Source: CAIXSC01 sp046349935 (GTDB lineage: Bacteria > Planctomycetota > Planctomycetia > Pirellulales > Pirellulaceae). Taken from it: 64,000 nucleotides of DNA. The stretch lies in NCBI GenBank assembly GCA_046349935.1, contig JAXMBK010000005.1:186001-250000 (forward strand), read 5' to 3'. The notes below the pieces were generated by a model. The model saw only the letters and a program-made list of their open reading frames with translations. It ran no database searches and was not told the DNA's origin. Below, piece after piece: positions 1 through 7,399 of the stretch (within the stretch, counting starts at the first letter, position 1; every line of letters begins with the position of its first letter). Both the position numbers and the translations under genes were made by a program.

Positions 1-1
1 C

Positions 2-103
2 GCCGTCGACGGCCCCGCCGTAGTGCTCGACGTCTTCAGCCCCGTCCGCGAAGACTACGCCGCACTCACAAACACCTATATCCCGCCCCTGAAGTCCCCG
101 TAG
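2..103 (+). CDS. C-terminal end of a cupin-like protein (5' truncated by window)
   Basis: An open frame runs from the window edge to TAG at 101-103 and gives 33 residues. It contains the segment LDVFSPVREDY, which resembles the last beta-strand and tail of small cupin-domain proteins (a ligand-binding beta-barrel family). The protein ends in LKSP, and the stop codon is the TAG of a palindromic repeat. The rest of the gene lies outside the window, so substrate and full domain content are unknown. The cupin assignment rests on this one short motif. Confidence 0.55.
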   Translation, partial: AVDGPAVVLDVFSPVREDYAALTNTYIPPLKSP

Positions 104-122
104 GACAGGCTTCCAGCCTGTC
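101..122 (+). repeat. Family A palindrome, copy 1 (stop codon of cupin-like gene)
   Basis: TAG at 101-103 is followed by GACAGGCT (104-111), loop TCC and AGCCTGTC (115-122), an 8-bp perfect stem closed by a G-C pair. The TAG is the stop codon of the upstream gene. Confidence 0.9.
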
Positions 123-234
123 GGCCGCCAAGAAGGATCCTTTTTGCCACCGAGTCCACCGAGGCCACCGAGTCGCCCCGCCGCGAATCCGCACCTCTGC
201 GCCCTCTGTGGCGCAAAACGAACGCGGCGGCCCG

Positions 235-256
235 TAGGACAGGCTTCCAGCCTGTC
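235..256 (+). repeat. Family A palindrome, copy 2
   Basis: Same structure as copy 1 (G-C closing pair), at the head of the second 134-bp unit. It does not terminate a gene. Confidence 0.9.
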
Positions 257-364
257 AGCCGCCAAGAAGGATCCTTTTTGCCACCGAGTCCACCGAGGCC
301 ACCGAGTCGCCCCGCCTCGAATTCGCACCTCTGCGCCCTCTGTGGCGCAAACGGGCTCGGGGCA

Positions 365-386
365 GACAGGCTGGAAGCCTGTCCTA
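365..386 (-). repeat. Family A palindrome, copy 3 (stop codon of DUF1501 gene)
   Basis: Read on the minus strand, TAG (386-384) is followed by GACAGGCT, TCC and AGCCTGTC. The TAG is the in-frame stop of the DUF1501 gene. Copies 1 and 3 therefore face each other across the spacer. Confidence 0.9.
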
Positions 387-1901
387 CGTGAGGATCTCTT
401 GAATCACGGTGGCGCTTTGCACGCCGGTGAGGCGGTTTCGCAGGCCGTTGCGCAGGAAGAACAGGTCTTCGTGATGAAGGCCGAGCAGATGGAGGATCGT
501 GGCGTGCCAATCGGGGACGCCGACGCGCCCCTCGACCGCTGCGAAGCCCAGTTCGTCGGTGGAGCCGTGCACGTAGCCCGACTTGACGCCGCCGCCCGCC
601 ATCCAGGCGACCATGGCGTTCTTGTTGTGGTCGCGCCCCGCCTTCTTTTCGTCCTTGTCGTCGCCGATCTGCGCGATCGGGAGTCGGCCGAATTCGCCTC
701 CCCACAGGACTAAGGTCGATTCGAGCAGCCCGCGCCGCTGGAGGTCGGTAAGCAAAGCGGCGATCGGTTGGTCGGTCCGCTCGCAGGCCGACTTGAGGCC
801 GGTGAGCAGGTTGGAGTGATTGTCCCAGATCTGGCCGTCGATGAACAACTGGACGAACCGCACGCCGCGCTCGACGAGCCGCCGCGCATAGAGGCAACGG
901 CGTCCATACGAATCAGTGGGTTCGCGACCGATGCCGTACTCTTCCAATGTGCGCGGCGACTCGGTTGCCAAATCCAACGCTTCGACGGTCGCCGTCTGCA
1001 TGCGCGCCGCGAGCTCATAGCTGGCGATGCGCGAGTCTAACCGCGGCTCCAGCGGGTGACGGTCGCGATGCAGGCGATCGAGTCGCCCGATGAGGCTGCG
1101 TTCGATGCGCGTCGCCTCCGCCGGCTCGTCGAAGTCGCGGTCGAGATTGAGCACGGGGGAGCCGGTCGAGCGGAAGCGCGTGCCTTGGTATAGGGGCGGC
1201 AAGTAGCCGGCCTGCCAGCTTTGCGTCTTGTTGATCGGCAAGCCGCGCGGGTCGTCGAGCACGATGTAGGCTGGAAGGTCTTGGTTTTCGCTGCCCAAAC
1301 CGTAGGCGACCCACGAGCCGAGCGCGGGGTGGCCCATCAGCTCCTGTCCGCTGTGAATCTTGAAGATCGCTGGCTCGTGCGTCAGGTTCGTCGTGTACAT
1401 GCCGCGCAGCAGCGTGATCTGGTCCACGCACTTCGACAAATGCGGCAGCGCGTCGCTCACCCACATGCCGCACTCGCCGTGTTGCGCAAACTTGAACAGC
1501 CCGCGCATCAGCGCACCGGCCTGTTGAGGACTCTCCACCTCGCCGGCGATCTTGTCGAAGTAAGACTGCCCGTGCAGTTTCTCGAGCTTCTCTTTGGGAT
1601 CGAACAGATCCATCTGGCTCGGACCGCCGTTCATGAACAGCTGAATGACCGCCTTCGCGCGCGGCTCGAAGTGGGGCGCTCGCGGTCGCAGATCATGACG
1701 CACCGGCGACGAGCCTGAAGCGGCAAGCGGCGCCGCGGCGAGTGGTCGGGGTTCTGTGGAGAGCCCCTCTCGCTCCAACAGCCACAGCAGGGCCGCGCCA
1801 GCCATGCTTCCGCCGACCGACTGAAGCCAATCGCGTCGCGCGACGTACGGCGGAGCGTTGGTGGGACTGAGCGGGATCGATTTGGGCGTCGTCGATGGCA
1901 T
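384..1901 (-). CDS. DUF1501 domain protein, probable Tat-exported
   Basis: This 505-residue protein matches the DUF1501 family (PF07394), sulfatase/alkaline-phosphatase-like proteins abundant in planctomycetes with no firmly known reaction. A twin-arginine motif RRDWLQ at residues 22-27 precedes a hydrophobic stretch to about residue 42, suggesting folded export. The family signature NGGPSQMDLFDPK starts at residue 91. The C-terminus carries the expected HATILHLLGL segment. It is the last gene of a three-gene leftward operon, only 12 bp after the PSD1 cytochrome gene; the two families are normally paired. The stop codon is supplied by a family A repeat. Membership of the family is secure; the substrate is unknown. 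Confidence 0.93.
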   Translation of the reverse strand: MPSTTPKSIPLSPTNAPPYVARRDWLQSVGGSMAGAALLWLLEREGLSTEPRPLAAAPLAASGSSPVRHDLRPRAPHFEPRAKAVIQLFMNGGPSQMDLFDPKEKLEKLHGQSYFDKIAGEVESPQQAGALMRGLFKFAQHGECGMWVSDALPHLSKCVDQITLLRGMYTTNLTHEPAIFKIHSGQELMGHPALGSWVAYGLGSENQDLPAYIVLDDPRGLPINKTQSWQAGYLPPLYQGTRFRSTGSPVLNLDRDFDEPAEATRIERSLIGRLDRLHRDRHPLEPRLDSRIASYELAARMQTATVEALDLATESPRTLEEYGIGREPTDSYGRRCLYARRLVERGVRFVQLFIDGQIWDNHSNLLTGLKSACERTDQPIAALLTDLQRRGLLESTLVLWGGEFGRLPIAQIGDDKDEKKAGRDHNKNAMVAWMAGGGVKSGYVHGSTDELGFAAVEGRVGVPDWHATILHLLGLHHEDLFFLRNGLRNRLTGVQSATVIQEILT

Positions 1902-1913
1902 GGTTCGCCTCGC

Positions 1914-4766
1914 TCATTCCACGAACAGGAAGCCGGCGGAGTTCATTAGCGCATGAGCGGTTTGCGCGAGCGCACGTCGCTGCGTCTCAAGTTCCAGCAT
2001 CGCGGGCGCTTTTTCGGGCGTTTTCTCAAGCGCGGCGAGGCGCGTGCGCCAAGTCGCCAGCAGTTCTGTATAGGCGGTGCGAAACGCCTCGCGCTCTTCG
2101 CCGCTAGGAGTGCGCGACCAAGCCAGTCGCATCAGTCGCTCGAGTCGCTGTTGGGCGACGACCGCGGGATCGAGATCGGATCGATCGGGCGCTTCTTGCA
2201 TCGCGCGCTCTGCAAAGCTCTCCGCCCACGACTGCAATTGGGCGTTGTTGAGCAGATACAAGGCTTGCGGCGCCACGGTGGAGTCGACGCGCGCCACACA
2301 ATTGGGGCTCATCGCGGGTCGGTCGAAGTCGGCCAAGAGCGAGACGGGTTGCGTGCGTCGATGACGCACGTAGATCGCTCGGCGATATCCGCCGTGCGTC
2401 GCATTCGCCGTCACGAGTCCATCGGGTCGCGCCGTGAATTCGTCGGGCGGGCCGTAGGGACGATGGTCGAGGAGATCGGCGAGCGACAAGAGACTGTCAT
2501 AGACGGCTTCCGCCTCCAGTCGCTTCAGTGGGAAACGCGACAAGCGGCGATTCTCTGGGTCGCGGTCGAGCGCTGCTTGCGTCAGGTACGACGATTGACG
2601 AAACGCCGACGACGTTACGACCAGCCGTTGGAACGATTTCACCGACCACGCGTCGTGCGTGAAGCGGCGCGCGAGCCAGTCGAGTAGTTCCGGGTGAGAC
2701 GGCGGATCGCCGGCGCGGCCGAAGTTGTCGAGCGTCCGGACGAGTCCCTCGCCGAAGTGATGCTTCCAAAGTCGATTGACGAACACGCGCGACGTCAGTG
2801 GATGATCGGGCGTTGCGAGCCAGCGAGCGAAGGCCAGCCGCAAGCCGGTCTTCTGCGCATTCGGCCACGGCGGGGAAGCGACAAGCGGCGTGCGACCGTC
2901 GGTCAACATCGACGGGAACGCAGGGCCGACCAGCCGACCAGGGGTGAGATAATTGCCGCGCGTGAGGATATACGTCGGGGAAGGGTCGCCCCGATCCCAC
3001 AGCGCTCGCACCAACGGCTCGGGACGCCGCTGCGACTCTGCTTTCTTGATCTCCGCTTCCAACCGCTTCTTCGCTTCCGCGTCGTCGCCCGCCGCGGCGA
3101 GCTGCCGGCGCAAATCGTCAACCTGAGCTTGAATCTGTCGCTCGTGCGCTTCCCAGCCCGCACGTTCCTCTGCCGGTGCGTACGGCAGATAGCGATCGTG
3201 CGTTCCTGGCGGGCCGCCTTGCCGAGTCGGCTTGAGCCAGTCGTGTTCGTCGAGCGCACCTTTGAAGACGGCGGCCATGCGGTAATAGTCGCGCTGCGGG
3301 AAGGGATCGAACTTGTGCGAGTGGCAGCGAGCGCAGCCGATGGTCAAGCCGAGCACCGATCCACCGACGATCCGCAATTGATCGTCGATCATGTCGAGCC
3401 GATCGGGGACGAAACCGGTGATTCCGGCGAACGTGCCGTCGGCCGTCAAACGCAAGAACGCGGTTGCGACCAGGTTGTCGGAGAGTTCGGCCGTGATCTG
3501 CGGCGCGTGTTCGTAGTCCGCCAACTCGTCGCCTGCCAATTGTTCCAGCAGAAAGCGATCGTACGTCTTGTCGGCGTTCCAAGCGCGGATGACGTAGTCG
3601 CGATATCGGTAGACCCAGGGACGCGGCAAGTCGCTGTCTTGCACCCCTTCGGAATCGGAGTAGCCGCCCAGATCGAGCCAAAATTGGGCCCAGCGTTCGC
3701 CGTACCGCGGCGAAGCCAGCAGTCGATCCACCAGCCGCTCGTACGCGTCCGGCCCGTCGTCCGCGACGAACTCGTCGACCAACTCGACGGAAGGCGGCAC
3801 GCCCAGCAAATCGACCGTCAAGCGACGAGCCAGGACCGCTCGGTCCGCGTCGGCTTGCAGGCGCAAGTCGCTCTTGCGCAACTCGGCGTCGAGAAACACA
3901 TCGACCGGCGTTCGAGAGGCGGCGCGTCGAGCGGCGTGAGCATCGTCGTCGAACGAGAGCGGGATGGTTGGATGCGCGGGCGGTTGAAACGACCAGAACT
4001 GACGGTCGGCGTCGGAGACAAGCGGATCGGGTTCGCCGTTGGGAACGTCGATCGTGGGGCTGGGATGCGCCGCCCCTTGTTCGATCCAGCGCTGCAATTT
4101 GTCGTATTCGCCCTTCTCGACCGGCTTCACGCTGGCGGCGGCGAGCTTTGCTTTGGGCGGCATTTCGCCCGCTGCGATTCGCTGCAACAGGGGACTGGCG
4201 GACGCATCGCCGGGGCGAATCGCGGGCCCCGATTTGCCGCCTTTCATCAGCGATTCGAATGAGCGAACGTCGAGCCCCGCTTCTTGCGTTTGTCGACCGT
4301 GGCACGACGCGCAGCGCAATAGCAGGATCGGCAGGACTTCGTGAAACGCAATCTTTTCAGCGTCGTTGGCGGGGTCTTCGCTGCGATAGCCTTGTTCGAT
4401 CCAGCGACGCAAGGTTTCGACTTCGGCGGCGGTGGGACGCTTCTCGCCTGCGGGCGGCATGTGGCCCGTCGAAACCAACTCGAAGAGCGGACTCTCGGCC
4501 GGTTTGCCGGCGGCGAGCACGGGGCCCGATTCTCCGCCTTTGCGGAGACCGGCGAGCGACACGACGGAGAGTTCGGCTTTGTGATTGCGCTCGCCGTGGC
4601 AATGGCTGCAGTAGCGTTCCAGCAGCGGTTTGACGTCGCGTTCGAATTGAGGAACGCCGCCGACGTCGTCGAGTGCGTGCGCTCGCCCGAGGCCGCTTGA
4701 TGCTATCGCCCAAGCGACCAAGAACAGGATGACCAAGCGAATGCGGCCGAGCGGGACCGTCGCCAT
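1914..4766 (-). CDS. PSD1 / planctomycete cytochrome C domain protein (PSCyt1-DUF1549-DUF1553)
   Basis: This 950-residue exported protein has a signal peptide (residues 1-31) and two N-terminal PSCyt1 haem-binding motifs, CSHCH at 53-57 and CASCH at 152-156. A DUF1549 region (about 285-490) contains a third CxxCH (CARCH, 478-482), and DUF1553 lies in the C-terminal third. Each CxxCH should bind one c-type haem covalently. The family is highly expanded in Planctomycetota and is usually encoded beside a DUF1501 protein, as here. Proposed roles involve periplasmic or surface electron transfer or polysaccharide processing, but no reaction is established. It starts 7 bp after the upstream cytochrome gene, so the three genes are probably cotranscribed. 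Confidence 0.93.
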   Translation of the reverse strand: MATVPLGRIRLVILFLVAWAIASSGLGRAHALDDVGGVPQFERDVKPLLERYCSHCHGERNHKAELSVVSLAGLRKGGESGPVLAAGKPAESPLFELVSTGHMPPAGEKRPTAAEVETLRRWIEQGYRSEDPANDAEKIAFHEVLPILLLRCASCHGRQTQEAGLDVRSFESLMKGGKSGPAIRPGDASASPLLQRIAAGEMPPKAKLAAASVKPVEKGEYDKLQRWIEQGAAHPSPTIDVPNGEPDPLVSDADRQFWSFQPPAHPTIPLSFDDDAHAARRAASRTPVDVFLDAELRKSDLRLQADADRAVLARRLTVDLLGVPPSVELVDEFVADDGPDAYERLVDRLLASPRYGERWAQFWLDLGGYSDSEGVQDSDLPRPWVYRYRDYVIRAWNADKTYDRFLLEQLAGDELADYEHAPQITAELSDNLVATAFLRLTADGTFAGITGFVPDRLDMIDDQLRIVGGSVLGLTIGCARCHSHKFDPFPQRDYYRMAAVFKGALDEHDWLKPTRQGGPPGTHDRYLPYAPAEERAGWEAHERQIQAQVDDLRRQLAAAGDDAEAKKRLEAEIKKAESQRRPEPLVRALWDRGDPSPTYILTRGNYLTPGRLVGPAFPSMLTDGRTPLVASPPWPNAQKTGLRLAFARWLATPDHPLTSRVFVNRLWKHHFGEGLVRTLDNFGRAGDPPSHPELLDWLARRFTHDAWSVKSFQRLVVTSSAFRQSSYLTQAALDRDPENRRLSRFPLKRLEAEAVYDSLLSLADLLDHRPYGPPDEFTARPDGLVTANATHGGYRRAIYVRHRRTQPVSLLADFDRPAMSPNCVARVDSTVAPQALYLLNNAQLQSWAESFAERAMQEAPDRSDLDPAVVAQQRLERLMRLAWSRTPSGEEREAFRTAYTELLATWRTRLAALEKTPEKAPAMLELETQRRALAQTAHALMNSAGFLFVE

Positions 4767-4773
4767 GAGGCCG

Positions 4774-5229
4774 TTACGGCTTCAGTTGATGTTCGCCGCC
4801 GGCGAACTTGGTGTGGCACGCGTTGCACTTCACGACCATCGCTTCGTAGTGCTTACGCGCCGCGGGGTAGTCTTTCTTGCGAGCGGCCGTGTAGAGCTGA
4901 CCGCCGAGCGACCGGACTTGGACCGAGAGTTCGGCCCATTCGGCGTCGTTTTCGTCGGCCTTGCGCAAGAGGAGCAGATTGCCGGCTTCGGCGAGCGACA
5001 GCGAGTCGCCCTTGATCGCCTTCCAGCCCGCGTTGTCGGCCGGCGCCGTCGCCATCGCCGCCTTGAGCCGCTTGAACGACGGCTCGAACACATACTCCAT
5101 GAACTCGTGCATGCTTGGCTCGACCGGTTCGGCCGCCGGCCGCTCGGCCTTAGTTTCCCAAGCCCACGCGACCGTCGAAGCCGCGAACATTCCGATCAAC
5201 GACAAGACCAACAAACCACGCCCGCGCAT
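4774..5229 (-). CDS. Small periplasmic cytochrome c (cytochrome c'-like)
   Basis: A 151-residue protein with a signal peptide (cleavage likely near residue 23) and a single CNACH haem-attachment motif near the C-terminus (C135, C138, H139). Helical composition, length and a C-terminal CxxCH are typical of the cytochrome c'/c556 four-helix bundle. M43 could be a distal haem ligand but that is inference. It is the first gene of the leftward operon with the PSD1 and DUF1501 genes and probably passes electrons to or from the multi-haem PSD1 protein. Confidence 0.82.
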   Translation of the reverse strand: MRGRGLLVLSLIGMFAASTVAWAWETKAERPAAEPVEPSMHEFMEYVFEPSFKRLKAAMATAPADNAGWKAIKGDSLSLAEAGNLLLLRKADENDAEWAELSVQVRSLGGQLYTAARKKDYPAARKHYEAMVVKCNACHTKFAGGEHQLKP

Positions 5230-5304
5230 CGTCGATTCCTCACGAACAAAGGACTATGTTCACTCGCACCCACCGGTTCGAGTGTACCACGCCGCAGATC
5301 GTCG

Positions 5305-5323
5305 TGGATCGCTCCGCGATCCA
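5305..5323 (+). repeat. Family B palindrome, T-A variant
   Basis: TGGATCGC, loop TCC, GCGATCCA: an 8-bp perfect stem. It is preceded by ATCGTCG and followed by ACGC, as in the copy at 7278. Confidence 0.85.
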
Positions 5324-5326
5324 ACG

Positions 5327-5347
5327 CCGGCCCGCCAAGCGGGCCGG
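5327..5347. repeat. GC-rich hairpin with CAA loop
   Basis: CCGGCCCGC (5327-5335), loop CAA and GCGGGCCGG (5339-5347) form a perfect 9-bp stem between two family B copies. It resembles the other three-base-loop palindromes of the window but occurs once here. Confidence 0.7.
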
Positions 5348-5379
5348 ACTTTCTATTCTGCATTGGATCGAGGGAGCGT

Positions 5380-5399
5380 TGGACCGACGGAGCGGTCCA
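5380..5399 (-). repeat. Family B palindrome, C-G variant, imperfect
   Basis: TGGACCG (5380-5386) pairs with CGGTCCA (5393-5399) around a six-base loop. It is followed on the plus strand by CGACTATGG, the flank also seen at the copy ending the secretin-like gene. Confidence 0.75.
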
Positions 5400-5554
5400 C
5401 GACTATGGGGGAGCGGACTGCGAGTGTATTTTTGGTTAGCAAGATCCTCCCAGAAATGTGCTTGCAGCCCCCCCCGTTTTGTGTGGTAGGTTGTTTGCCA
5501 GTATTGACTCGTTTGCTGCGACCGAGCCCGAATGTTTCTTGCACGGGGGCGATT

Positions 5555-6535
5555 ATGGGTCGGCATGGGTTGGCATGGCAAGGCGAAGTCGGCCGCCGTC
5601 GCGGCATGACGGTGACGGAGTTGTTGGCGGTGATCGCGATCGTCGGGCTGCTCGCGTCGTTGACGCTGGTCGCGGTTCAACAGGCTCGCGAATCGAGTCG
5701 CAGGCTCGGCTGTTCCGCGAATCTGCGGCAAATCGGGTTGGCGGTGGCGAACTACGAATCACAGTACCGATGTTTTCCACATGGGGCCGTACAGGGATAC
5801 GGATACAGCGTCGCCATTCTCGGGTTTTTGGAGCAAGCGTCATTGATGGAGAAACGCGATCTCGCTGTCTCTCCTTATGACGAGTGGGAGCTTTCCGGAA
5901 CGGAACTTCCTATCTGGCGCTGTCCCTCGGAATCGTCGCCGCGTTCCTTTCAGTTTGGTTCGCTCTCGCAGAGGCGGGCCAGTACGAACTACTTCGGGAA
6001 CTTTGGGACCTGGTGGCCGCTTTACGGCATGGATGGAGTGTTTCGATATGACTCCGGAACGCACGGCGGGAGTCCACACGCGGATCCCGTTCGCGCGTCC
6101 GACATCTCGGGCGGCCTCTCGAACACCAGTCTGGTTGCCGAGGCGAGATCGAGCGATGGCAGCGGCGGTCGGTTGACGGTTTCCTGGGAGCTTCCCCGGA
6201 GCTTTTCCGCGTCGGAGATCGATGTTTTTGCAGAATACTGCAATACACTGCCAGCCCGTCCCGCGCAAGCTGGCTGGCGAGGCGACATGAGAGGTCGAGG
6301 GCTCCCGTGGACGCTGGGGAATATGGCCGTCACTTTCTACGACCATGTTGCCACGCCGAATCTGCCAAGCTGTCTTAATCGGACTTCGCTCAGTGACGCC
6401 ATTTCAACCGCCTCCAGCAATCATTTGGGCGGCGTCAACGTCGTCGCTTGCGATGGACATGTGGCGTTCGTCGCCAACTCGGTCGACCTCCGCGTTTGGC
6501 GCGCGAGCGGGTCGCGGGGCGCCGATTCAAACTGA
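5555..6535 (+). CDS. DUF1559 family type IV pseudopilin-like protein
   Basis: From ATG 5555 the product is 326 residues. It has a class III signal peptide with a short basic leader ending RRRG, cleavage expected before MTVTELL, and glutamate at mature position +5. This is followed by a hydrophobic helix and the family sequence LGCSANLRQIGLAVANYESQ. The C-terminal region has the DUF1559 ending with GGVNVVACDGHVAFV. DUF1559 proteins are numerous, secreted or surface-exposed planctomycete proteins processed like pilins; their role is unresolved. The start was chosen because GGGGGCG precedes it and it gives a normal pilin leader, although the frame is open further upstream. Confidence 0.9.
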   Translation: MGRHGLAWQGEVGRRRGMTVTELLAVIAIVGLLASLTLVAVQQARESSRRLGCSANLRQIGLAVANYESQYRCFPHGAVQGYGYSVAILGFLEQASLMEKRDLAVSPYDEWELSGTELPIWRCPSESSPRSFQFGSLSQRRASTNYFGNFGTWWPLYGMDGVFRYDSGTHGGSPHADPVRASDISGGLSNTSLVAEARSSDGSGGRLTVSWELPRSFSASEIDVFAEYCNTLPARPAQAGWRGDMRGRGLPWTLGNMAVTFYDHVATPNLPSCLNRTSLSDAISTASSNHLGGVNVVACDGHVAFVANSVDLRVWRASGSRGADSN

Positions 6536-6582
6536 GTCCGTTTCGATGCCGGCGTATATTTTGCTTTCAGGAGGTGCTGAGT

Positions 6583-6636
6583 ATGAGACTGAAACTAGCG
6601 TCTTGCTTGTTAAGGTACGGCGAGATATCGGGTTGA
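6583..6636 (+). pseudogene. 17-codon mini-ORF with a perfect Shine-Dalgarno, possible lipoprotein leader remnant
   Basis: AGGAGGT at 6569-6575 lies 7 bp before an ATG opening MRLKLASCLLRYGEISG. The first ten residues resemble the start of a signal peptide, but a stop follows after 17 codons. Small lipoprotein genes commonly follow DUF1559 genes in planctomycetes, so this may be a broken leader. It could instead be a functional short peptide or chance. Confidence 0.3.
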
Positions 6637-6684
6637 ACCGGTCAATGGCACCGCTGGGCAATCAGGGTGGTTTGCTATCATGAA

Positions 6685-6700
6685 AAGTCACTAGTGACTT
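6685..6700. promoter_or_regulatory. 16-bp perfect palindrome
   Basis: AAGTCACTAGTGACTT is a perfect, loop-free dyad 98 bp upstream of the lipoprotein start at 6799. It could be an operator. No known regulator can be assigned. Confidence 0.4.
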
Positions 6701-6731
6701 CGCTCGCGACTCATCTCTCGAGGTCAATGTT

Positions 6732-6771
6732 CTCTGGCGAAGTCTCGACGACAGATCGAGACTCGCCAGAG
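6732..6771 (+). promoter_or_regulatory. Long hairpin in the leader of the lipoprotein gene
   Basis: CTCTGGCG plus AGTCTCGA (6732-6748, one bulged A) pairs with TCGAGACT plus CGCCAGAG (6756-6771) around the loop CGACAGA, about 16 bp in all. It ends 27 bp before the ATG at 6799, so it would sit in the 5' leader if the gene is transcribed from upstream. It may be regulatory or another dispersed repeat. Confidence 0.55.
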
Positions 6772-6798
6772 GTGTACGCCGCCAACGACGAGCTACCC

Positions 6799-7266
6799 AT
6801 GACAATCCACCGGCAATTCGTCGGGCTGCTCGCCTTCACCCTGCTTTTCGGCGTTGGGTGCGGCGAGAAGCCGAATCCGTATGCGAAGGCGCCCGATCCG
6901 CGAGCTCTCGAAATCGACTGCGGTGAAAAGTCGCCGCAGGCGGAACGCCCCCGGTTGAGCGACTCGCCGACTCGAGTGATCACGGCTGGGGAGCCGCTGC
7001 GAGTAAAGGGAACGATTCGCTTCGCCCCCGATTTCTCGGATTGGGGATCGTGCATGCTCCAAATCGACACGCTGGCCCCGCGTCCGCTTACCGCATCGTC
7101 CGGCACTTGCGATCAACTCACGGAAGTCTCCGCCCACGTCTACGCGTACTGGATCGAGGTCCAAAGCCCGCAAGCGCCAGGCAAATACCGCTTGGACGTT
7201 CTATGCCTGCAAGCCAGTCCAAAATACCTTTACTCGGAGTTGATCGAAGTGAAGACGGCCAAGTAG
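6799..7266 (+). CDS. Small exported protein, possible lipoprotein, function unknown
   Basis: A 155-residue product from ATG 6799. The N-terminus (residues 1-21) is a signal peptide ending FGVGC. C21 is a plausible lipid-attachment cysteine, though the box lacks the usual leucine at -3. The remainder is beta-rich by inspection, with several cysteines and the segment GEPLRVKGTIRFAPDFSDWG, which suggests an Ig-like or carboxypeptidase-regulatory-like fold. It follows the DUF1559 gene, the usual place for small lipoproteins in planctomycetes. I do not recognise a specific family. Confidence 0.65.
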   Translation: MTIHRQFVGLLAFTLLFGVGCGEKPNPYAKAPDPRALEIDCGEKSPQAERPRLSDSPTRVITAGEPLRVKGTIRFAPDFSDWGSCMLQIDTLAPRPLTASSGTCDQLTEVSAHVYAYWIEVQSPQAPGKYRLDVLCLQASPKYLYSELIEVKTAK

Positions 7267-7277
7267 CGCCATCGTCG

Positions 7278-7296
7278 TGGATCGCTCCGCGATCCA
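7278..7296 (+). repeat. Family B palindrome, T-A variant, 11 bp after lipoprotein stop
   Basis: TGGATCGC, TCC, GCGATCCA: an 8-bp perfect stem directly downstream of the gene ending at 7266. Confidence 0.85.
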
Positions 7297-7332
7297 ACGC
7301 GGATCGCGGCGCGAACCAAAAGTGCCGACGTT

Positions 7333-7349
7333 GGACCGCGGAGCGGTCC
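7333..7349 (-). repeat. Family B palindrome, C-G variant
   Basis: GGACCGC, GGA, GCGGTCC: a 7-bp perfect stem in opposite orientation to the copy at 7278. Confidence 0.85.
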
Positions 7350-7377
7350 GTTGCAGTGAGTAGGAAAGACGTAGAGT

Positions 7378-7396
7378 TGGACCGCGGAGCGGTCCA
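7378..7396 (-). repeat. Family B palindrome, C-G variant, touching the secretin-like gene stop
   Basis: TGGACCGC, GGA, GCGGTCCA: an 8-bp perfect stem. On the minus strand the neighbouring gene ends TAG TAG TGGACCGC, so the stop codon lies in the conserved flank of the repeat. Confidence 0.85.
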
Positions 7397-7399
7397 CTA

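Larger units (their letters stand above)
101..360. repeat. Tandem 134-bp direct repeat carrying palindrome A and degenerate purine/pyrimidine motifs
   Basis: Two nearly identical units begin at 101 and 235. Each starts with the family A hairpin and continues with GCCAAGAAGGATCC, a CCACCGAG-type run with triplet-like internal repetition, and a CTCTGCGCCCTCTGTGGCGC segment. They differ at only a few positions until about 350. A third hairpin at 365-386 in inverted orientation closes the block. The whole 104-383 spacer between two convergent genes is made of this repeat material and has no credible gene. Confidence 0.85.
5230..5554. other. Divergent intergenic region holding three hairpins
   Basis: This 325-bp spacer separates the leftward cytochrome operon from the rightward DUF1559 gene and must hold both promoters. 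Its left part contains two family B palindromes and one GC-rich hairpin (5305-5399). No reading frame here looks like a gene. I could not place promoter boxes with confidence. Confidence 0.7.

Noticed and set aside
101..360. Possible CRISPR array
   Set aside because: Only two long 134-bp units with no regular short spacers, and no cas genes.
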